Below, piece after piece: positions 60,069 to 64,000 of a DNA stretch of 64,000 nt. A program made the position numbers and the translations under genes. Under the pieces are notes generated by a model. That model ran no database searches. It saw only the letters and a program-made list of their open reading frames with translations, and was not told where the DNA came from. How positions within the stretch are numbered: the stretch's first letter is position 1; every line of letters starts with the position of its first letter. The DNA is from Deinococcus sedimenti (lineage in GTDB: Bacteria > Deinococcota > Deinococci > Deinococcales > Deinococcaceae). Location: the NCBI RefSeq assembly GCF_014648135.1, contig NZ_BMQN01000006.1, positions 85,902-149,901 of the forward strand, written 5' to 3'.

Positions 60069-60563
60069 TTACTGACCGGGGAGGCTCAGGGTCGCGGTGG
60101 TCTTGCCGGTCTTCTTGTCGTGCGTGCAGGCCAGGGGCAGCTGGCCCAGGGTCTTCACGTTCTCGCCGCTGTGCACGGCGATGGTGGCGGGCGCGGTGAG
60201 GGTCCAGCCGCCGCCGTCGACAGTCTGGGTGGCCTTGATGATCTCGGCGGGTTCCGCCTCGATCCCTGCGTGCAGTTCATCCCCGGCTTTCAGGGGGCTG
60301 CTCTGCTCGACCAGGGTCTTCAGGGGGATAGCCTGGCCCATGGCGCCGACGGTGAGTTCCTCGGTGTCCTCGGCGATTTCCTTGCAGGCCTCGATGAACT
60401 TGTACTTGCTGATGCCGTTCGCCTCGCGGTCGCTGTAGATGGGGTTGGCGCGGACGGCGGTGGCGGTCACGAAGCCCAGGAGGGCCACGGTCAGGATGAT
60501 GGCAACCCACAGCAGCGCGCGGCCAGCGCCTCCGTGGCTGGTGGATGTGGTGTGCTTGCTCAT
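60069..60563 (-). CDS. Unknown membrane-anchored extracytoplasmic protein
   Basis: This 164-aa protein has one N-terminal membrane helix (about residues 15-38, ALLWVAIILTVALLGFVTATAV) after a short cytosolic start. The rest faces outward and contains SKYKFIEACKEIAEDTEELTV and a Cys pair (about residues 60 and 144) that could form a disulfide. No family is recognised. The ATG at 60563 has GGTGA nearby; an in-frame codon 15 bp earlier is less likely. It ends facing the strong terminator of the TPR-like gene. Confidence 0.68.
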   Translation of the reverse strand: MSKHTTSTSHGGAGRALLWVAIILTVALLGFVTATAVRANPIYSDREANGISKYKFIEACKEIAEDTEELTVGAMGQAIPLKTLVEQSSPLKAGDELHAGIEAEPAEIIKATQTVDGGGWTLTAPATIAVHSGENVKTLGQLPLACTHDKKTGKTTATLSLPGQ

Positions 60564-60668
60564 GTCACCGCCCAGCATAGCGTCCCGCGTCCCTCGCCGG
60601 GGGCAGGCGCGGGCACAGTGTGGTGACCGGGGTGGTTACCGGGCGGGGAACCGCCGCACAGGCGCGGG

Positions 60669-61184
60669 TCAATCCCAGTCGTTGAACCAGTCGTCGATGT
60701 GCGCCTGCACGCCCCCGCGGTCGCTGCGGGCCAGGGCGGCGCTGACGGTCTCGCCCGTGATGGGGTGCGGGAGGTGGGGGTGCAGGTCGCTCAGGGGGGC
60801 CAGCACGAACGCGCGGTCCCAGGCGTGCGGGTGGGGCAGGTGCAGGGCGGGGTCGTCGCTGATCAGGGTGCCGTGCAGGATCAGGTCGAGATCCAGGGTG
60901 CGGGCCTCCCAGCGTTCGGTGCGGGTGCGTTCGGCGCGGGCCTCGATGTCGTGCAGGCCCGCCAGGAGGTCGTGGGCGCCCAGCGGGGTGTGCAGGCAGA
61001 GGGCGGCGTTCAGGTAGTCGGGCTGCCCGGCGGGCCCGCCGACGGGGGCGGTGCGGTACAGCCGGGACAGGGCCTTCACGGTGCCCAGGGTGCGCAGTTC
61101 GGTCACGGCCCAGCGCAGGGTGGTCAGGGGGTCGCCCAGGTTGGCGCCCAGCGCGATGAACGCGGCGGTCTGCGGGGCGCTCAC
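60669..61184 (-). CDS. folK: 2-amino-4-hydroxy-6-hydroxymethyldihydropteridine diphosphokinase
   Basis: This 171-aa HPPK catalyses ATP-dependent pyrophosphorylation of hydroxymethyl-dihydropterin, the step before folP. It contains FIALGANLGDPLTTL (about residues 9-23), YRTAPVGGPAGQPDYLNAALCL and the diagnostic RWEARTLDLDLILHGTLI (Mg-binding Asp pair) with LPHPHAWDRAFVLAPL. Start GTG 61184 overlaps the folB stop. It is the last gene of the irrE-folP-folB-folK run. Confidence 0.95.
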   Translation of the reverse strand: MSAPQTAAFIALGANLGDPLTTLRWAVTELRTLGTVKALSRLYRTAPVGGPAGQPDYLNAALCLHTPLGAHDLLAGLHDIEARAERTRTERWEARTLDLDLILHGTLISDDPALHLPHPHAWDRAFVLAPLSDLHPHLPHPITGETVSAALARSDRGGVQAHIDDWFNDWD

Positions 61185-61564
61185 AGGTCACCCCGCGTGA
61201 GGGTCAGTTCGGCGTACACGTCGCGGAACACGCCGGGCAGCGGCGCGAAGGGCTTGTGGACGCGCACGGTCAGGTGCGTCAGCCTGGGCTGGTCCCGCAG
61301 GACGCGCCGCGCGATCCGGTCGGCGAGGACCTCGATCAGCTGGTGGCGGGGCACGGTGACCTCCTGCTGGATGGCGGCGTACACGGCCGCGTAGTTCACG
61401 GCCTCGTTCAGGTCGTCGGTCAGGCCTGCGAAGGGGTAGTGCAGTTCGGCGTCCACGATGAAGCGGGCGCCCAGGACGGCCTCGGTGTCGAACACGCCGT
61501 GCCGGGCGTGGAATTCCAGGCCCTGCAGCACGACGCGGCTGTGCGGGGGGGTCGGGGTGGTCAT
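61181..61564 (-). CDS. folB: Dihydroneopterin aldolase
   Basis: This 127-aa FolB cleaves dihydroneopterin to hydroxymethyl-dihydropterin and glycolaldehyde. It has VVLQGLEFHARHGVFDTEAVLGARFIVDAEL (about residues 10-40; the usual YAYHGV is FHARHGV), NYAAVYAAIQQEVTVPRHQLIEVLADRIA with the conserved Glu, and VRVHKPFAPLPG with the catalytic Lys near residue 104. TACACT (minus strand, 61571-61576) ends 6 nt before the ATG, so a secondary promoter may exist within the run. Confidence 0.93.
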   Translation of the reverse strand: MTTPTPPHSRVVLQGLEFHARHGVFDTEAVLGARFIVDAELHYPFAGLTDDLNEAVNYAAVYAAIQQEVTVPRHQLIEVLADRIARRVLRDQPRLTHLTVRVHKPFAPLPGVFRDVYAELTLTRGDL

Positions 61565-61587
61565 CCCCCGAGTGTAGTTCGTGCGGG

Positions 61588-62448
61588 TCAGGCGGGGTTC
61601 AGGGCCGCCTGGACCCGCAGCGCCTGGACGTGCGCGGCGGCGGCGTGGGCGCGCACGATGGCCGCGCCGCGGCGCGCGGCGTGCAGGTGCAGGGCGAGGC
61701 TGCCCGGATCACGGTCCTGCGCCTCGGGGACGCCCGCGATGAAGTCGATCAGGCGCTTGCGACTCGCGCCGATCAGCACCGGGTGTGGCGCTTCTGTCAA
61801 CTCGGGCAGGGCGCGCAGCAGGGCTAGGTTGTGCTCCAGCGTCTTCCCGAACCCGATGCCGGGGTCGAGGATCACGTCCGGCACCCCGGCGGCCAGGGCC
61901 TCGCGCGCCTGCGCGTGCAGGTAATCATGCACCTCGCGGACCACGTCGTCGTAGTGGGGGTCGCGCTGCATGGTGCGCGGGTCGCCCTGCATGTGCATCA
62001 CGCAGGCTGGGGCTCCGGCATCGGCGCACACGGCGCGCATCTGCGGGTCGCGCAGGCCGGTCACGTCGTTGATCAGGTGCGCCCCGGCGGCCAGGGCGGC
62101 GGCGGCCACCTCGGGTTTCATGGTGTCCACGCTGAGCACGGTCCCCGCGTCCGCCAGGGCGCGGATGACGGGCAGCACCCGGTTGAGTTCCTCGTGGACG
62201 GGCACAGGGGCCGCGCCGGGGCGTGTGCTCTCCCCGCCGATGTCCAGGATCAGCACGCCCGCATCCCGCATGGTCCGCGCGGATGCCAGCGCGGCGTCCA
62301 GGGCCGCGTGCCGCCCACCGTCGCTGAAGCTGTCCGGCGTGACGTTCAGGATGCCCATGACGGCCGTGCCCTCCCAGCGCAGCGTCCAGCCGTCCCCATG
62401 TCGCTCCGCTCCGGGCACCGGGCGGCGGAAGTGCAGCGCGTGCGTCAA
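61588..62448 (-). CDS. folP: Dihydropteroate synthase
   Basis: This 286-aa TIM-barrel enzyme joins p-aminobenzoate to the pterin pyrophosphate and is the sulfonamide target. Signatures are VMGILNVTPDSFSDGG (about residues 29-44), LILDIGGESTRPGA (about 66-79), LSVDTMKPEVA, LINDVTGL and VILDPGIGFGKTLEHN, plus GASRKRLI (about 228-235). The start is a TTG whose last bases overlap the irrE stop (TTGA), which implies coupled translation. Confidence 0.95.
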   Translation of the reverse strand: MTHALHFRRPVPGAERHGDGWTLRWEGTAVMGILNVTPDSFSDGGRHAALDAALASARTMRDAGVLILDIGGESTRPGAAPVPVHEELNRVLPVIRALADAGTVLSVDTMKPEVAAAALAAGAHLINDVTGLRDPQMRAVCADAGAPACVMHMQGDPRTMQRDPHYDDVVREVHDYLHAQAREALAAGVPDVILDPGIGFGKTLEHNLALLRALPELTEAPHPVLIGASRKRLIDFIAGVPEAQDRDPGSLALHLHAARRGAAIVRAHAAAAHVQALRVQAALNPA

Positions 62449-63260
62449 GCGTCGTCCCGGCCCTTCTCGCGCAGCTGAAAACTGACCATCACGCGGTGCC
62501 GGTCCGGGAAGGCGTCCACGTGGGCGGGCATCTTCCGACCGGAACGGAACGGAATGAAGCTGTCCTGCGCGATGGGCAGCCGGGTATCCAGCGCCACGGC
62601 CGCCGGGTGGTCGTCGGGAATGGGCGTGCCGACGCGCAGGCTGTACTTCACGCCGGGCGCGGCGCTGCTCACCCGGACTGTCAGGGCCTTCCCGCCACCC
62701 TCGTCGTCGTCCTCACCCTGACGGGTCACGGCGCACACGGCGTACAGGACGGGCGCGGTCGTGTGCTCGGCCAGGGTGTACAGCGCGGTGCTGGCGCTCA
62801 CGTCCGCGCGGCGGGCCAGTTCACCCAGCGCCCGCCCGGTCGGCCCGAAGCGCGACAGCATCTCCTCAATCAGGGGCTGCGGCATCAGCAGCGCGGCCGC
62901 ACCGACGTTGCACAGCGTCTCGATGACCTGTTCCAACCTGTCGCCCTCGAACTCGTCGTGCAGGTCGCTCAGCAGGTCGTCGTCGCCCAGCATCAGCGCG
63001 TGGCTGATCTCGTGCGCCAGTGTGAACCGCTGCCGTTCCGGGCGGACCTTGCTGTTGATCAGAATGACCCGGTGCTCGGGGTCGTACGCGCCGTCCCGGT
63101 CACCCATCGGCATGAAGGTCAGCTGCACGCCGTCCAGGCCGAACATCAGGCTGTGGGTGTCCAGGCCGGGCAGCGCCGCGCCGTACGTGGACGCCAGCTG
63201 GCGCATGCGGGCCTTCGCGGCGCTCAGGACGTCCGGCAGGGTGGATGGCGCGTCGCTCAC
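62445..63260 (-). CDS. irrE: IrrE/PprI: DdrO-cleaving metalloprotease, radiation response switch
   Basis: This 271-aa protein has a COG2856-type zinc peptidase domain with H83-E84-I-S-H87 (RFTLAHEISHALML) and E114 in QVIETLCNV as third ligand, matching H82/E83/H86/E113 of D. deserti IrrE within one residue. A helix-turn-helix-like region (about 130-165, LSRFGPTGRALGELARRADVSASTALYTLAE) and a C-terminal GAF-like domain (about 170-271) follow. It cleaves repressor DdrO after DNA damage. Start GTG 63260 is supported by TAAGCT ending 7 nt upstream. It heads a folate gene run; ddrO is not in the window. Confidence 0.94.
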   Translation of the reverse strand: MSDAPSTLPDVLSAAKARMRQLASTYGAALPGLDTHSLMFGLDGVQLTFMPMGDRDGAYDPEHRVILINSKVRPERQRFTLAHEISHALMLGDDDLLSDLHDEFEGDRLEQVIETLCNVGAAALLMPQPLIEEMLSRFGPTGRALGELARRADVSASTALYTLAEHTTAPVLYAVCAVTRQGEDDDEGGGKALTVRVSSAAPGVKYSLRVGTPIPDDHPAAVALDTRLPIAQDSFIPFRSGRKMPAHVDAFPDRHRVMVSFQLREKGRDDA

Positions 63261-63267
63261 GGAGTGC

Positions 63268-63273
63268 AGCTTA
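63268..63273 (-). promoter_or_regulatory. -10 box, leaderless promoter of the irrE-fol run
   Basis: TAAGCT on the minus strand ends 7 nt before GTG 63260. Confidence 0.5.
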
Positions 63274-63350
63274 CCGTGAACGTGGGCGGGGCCGCGCGCC
63301 CGGCTGCCCCGCCGATTCACGCGACCCCGCCTGGGGCGTGCGCCCTGCTG

Positions 63351-63605
63351 TCAGCCCTGCGCCTTGAGTGTCTGCACCAGCGCGACGTACTCCGCCTGCG
63401 CCTCCTCCTGCGTCTTGCCTTTCAGGGCTTCCCAGGCGTCGTACTTGGCGCCGCCCACGAAGTCGAACCCGCCGGGGCGCTTGCCGCTGACGTCACCGGC
63501 GCTGCCCTGCTTGTACAGCGCGTACAGCTTCAGGAGGGTGTCGTTACCGGGTTTGCGGCTGAGGGTCTGCACATCCTGCTGGGCCTGCTCAAAGGGAGTG
63601 GTCAT
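63351..63605 (-). CDS. Acyl-CoA-binding protein (ACBP)
   Basis: This 84-aa four-helix ACBP binds long-chain acyl-CoA esters in the cytosol. The classic core is intact: LLKLYALYKQGSAGDV (about residues 25-40), then RPGGFDFVGGAKYDAWEALKGKTQEEAQAEYV (about 44-75), with the Tyr and Lys residues that contact CoA. The family is common in eukaryotes and scattered in bacteria. ATG 63605 is fixed by TACAAT (minus strand, 63613-63618) ending 7 nt upstream; the longer frame is intergenic. Confidence 0.93.
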   Translation of the reverse strand: MTTPFEQAQQDVQTLSRKPGNDTLLKLYALYKQGSAGDVSGKRPGGFDFVGGAKYDAWEALKGKTQEEAQAEYVALVQTLKAQG

Positions 63606-63696
63606 GCCACGAATTGTACCCGGTCCAGAATTCCGGTGGTGAGGCGCAAGCATGCCAACACGGGACGATATTGACTTGCCTCCGACGTGATCGCGT

Positions 63697-63778
63697 TCCG
63701 TTGTCCCCCTCCCCCGGAGGGACTCGTAGAGTTGCGCAGAAGTGGTGCGACAGCGCGGAATAGTGAGGGGGCAACGGA
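63697..63778. repeat. Inverted repeat, possible fragment of the dispersed family
   Basis: Arms TCCGTTGTCCCCCTC (63697-63711) and GAGGGGGCAACGGA (63765-63778) are complementary apart from one position and length. The interior shares CTCTACGAGTC (minus strand) with 35953-36087. Confidence 0.55.
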
Positions 63779-63799
63779 CAACCTTGAAGTACACGAGCA

Positions 63800-63818
63800 G
63801 GCGGGCGTGTAGCCCGCC
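63800..63818. terminator. GC-rich stem-loop downstream of 16S
   Basis: GGCGGGC-GTGTA-GCCCGCC is a perfect 7-bp stem that may act in 16S processing or termination. Confidence 0.4.
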
Positions 63819-63838
63819 CTGTCATTGCTGTGGGTATC

Positions 63839-63873
63839 CAAAAGCGCGTTCCCGACGCTGGAGGCGTCGGGGA
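63839..63873 (-). terminator. Candidate terminator of the 16S transcript
   Basis: On the minus strand an 8-bp stem CCCGACGC/GCGTCGGG is followed by GAACGCGCTTTT, about 65-95 nt after the 16S end. Confidence 0.45.
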
Positions 63874-63935
63874 CGAGGAGAGCAGAGTTGCAGTCAACCC
63901 CAGGGGGGTTGGTGTGGGAAGAGATGAGGAACCTA

Positions 63936-64000
<65 letters not shown>

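Overview
The window looks like a chromosomal segment of a Deinococcus species. The base composition is high-GC throughout. It carries an IrrE/PprI-type DNA-damage-response protease in one run with folP-folB-folK, a uvrB gene behind a 17-bp radiation/desiccation-response-type palindrome, an amylosucrase, a Pnkp/Hen1 RNA-repair pair and the 3' end of a 16S rRNA gene with no 23S gene behind it. At least twenty genes have a -10 box 6-8 nt before the start codon, i.e. leaderless promoters, as known for Deinococcus. No species is claimed.

Layout. 1-9.6 kb: monovalent-cation transport (a CPA1 antiporter, two tandem TrkH/KtrB-like subunits) mixed with housekeeping genes (cyclophilin, xpt, a quinate/shikimate dehydrogenase-like protein, a Gfo/Idh oxidoreductase, a THUMP-type RNA methyltransferase). 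9.7-13.2 kb: a large GH13 lipoprotein amylase behind two LacI-type operators. 13.2-17.8 kb: a minus-strand accessory cassette with a 1108-aa DUF4157 polymorphic-toxin-like protein, a partly AT-rich gene that may encode its immunity protein, and a small unknown. 18.0-19.7 kb: DUF47-Pit phosphate uptake. 19.7-21.7 kb: a response regulator divergent from a histidine kinase. 21.7-25.8 kb: amylosucrase, an alpha/beta hydrolase, DUF2171, and a NADAR gene split by a 127-bp element with terminal inverted repeats. 25.8-27.5 kb: proS and strong hairpins. 27.5-34.9 kb: a GDPD/phytase-like protein with Pho-box-like repeats, then a LacI regulator between GH16 and GH9 glucanases whose promoters share TGAAAGGCTTTTC-like sites. 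35-42.8 kb: an orphan ABC binding protein, a deinococcal unknown, glgX, App1-like, MerR, a second GDPD and a lipoprotein. 42.9-48.5 kb: pyruvate dehydrogenase E2 and E1 with a divergent LysR gene. 48.5-55.9 kb: an MFS exporter, hen1, pnkp and divergent uvrB. 56-60.6 kb: PadR plus membrane partner, a dsRBD protein, HAD, YraN and small proteins. 60.6-63.3 kb: irrE-folP-folB-folK. 63.3-64 kb: an acyl-CoA-binding protein and the 16S 3' end.

Themes. Alpha-glucan metabolism (amylase, amylosucrase, glgX) and beta-glucan degradation (GH16, GH9) appear under LacI-type control. Phosphate scavenging and uptake (Pit, two GDPDs) recurs. Nucleic-acid repair is represented by Pnkp/Hen1, UvrB and IrrE. Intergenic DNA holds three repeat classes: degenerate 7-bp tandem repeats that fold into hairpins, a roughly 130-bp dispersed family, and a second family that starts at stop codons. 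The least explained pieces are the toxin-like cassette, the split NADAR gene, the 268-aa protein at 36.2 kb and the heptad repeats that supply stop codons.
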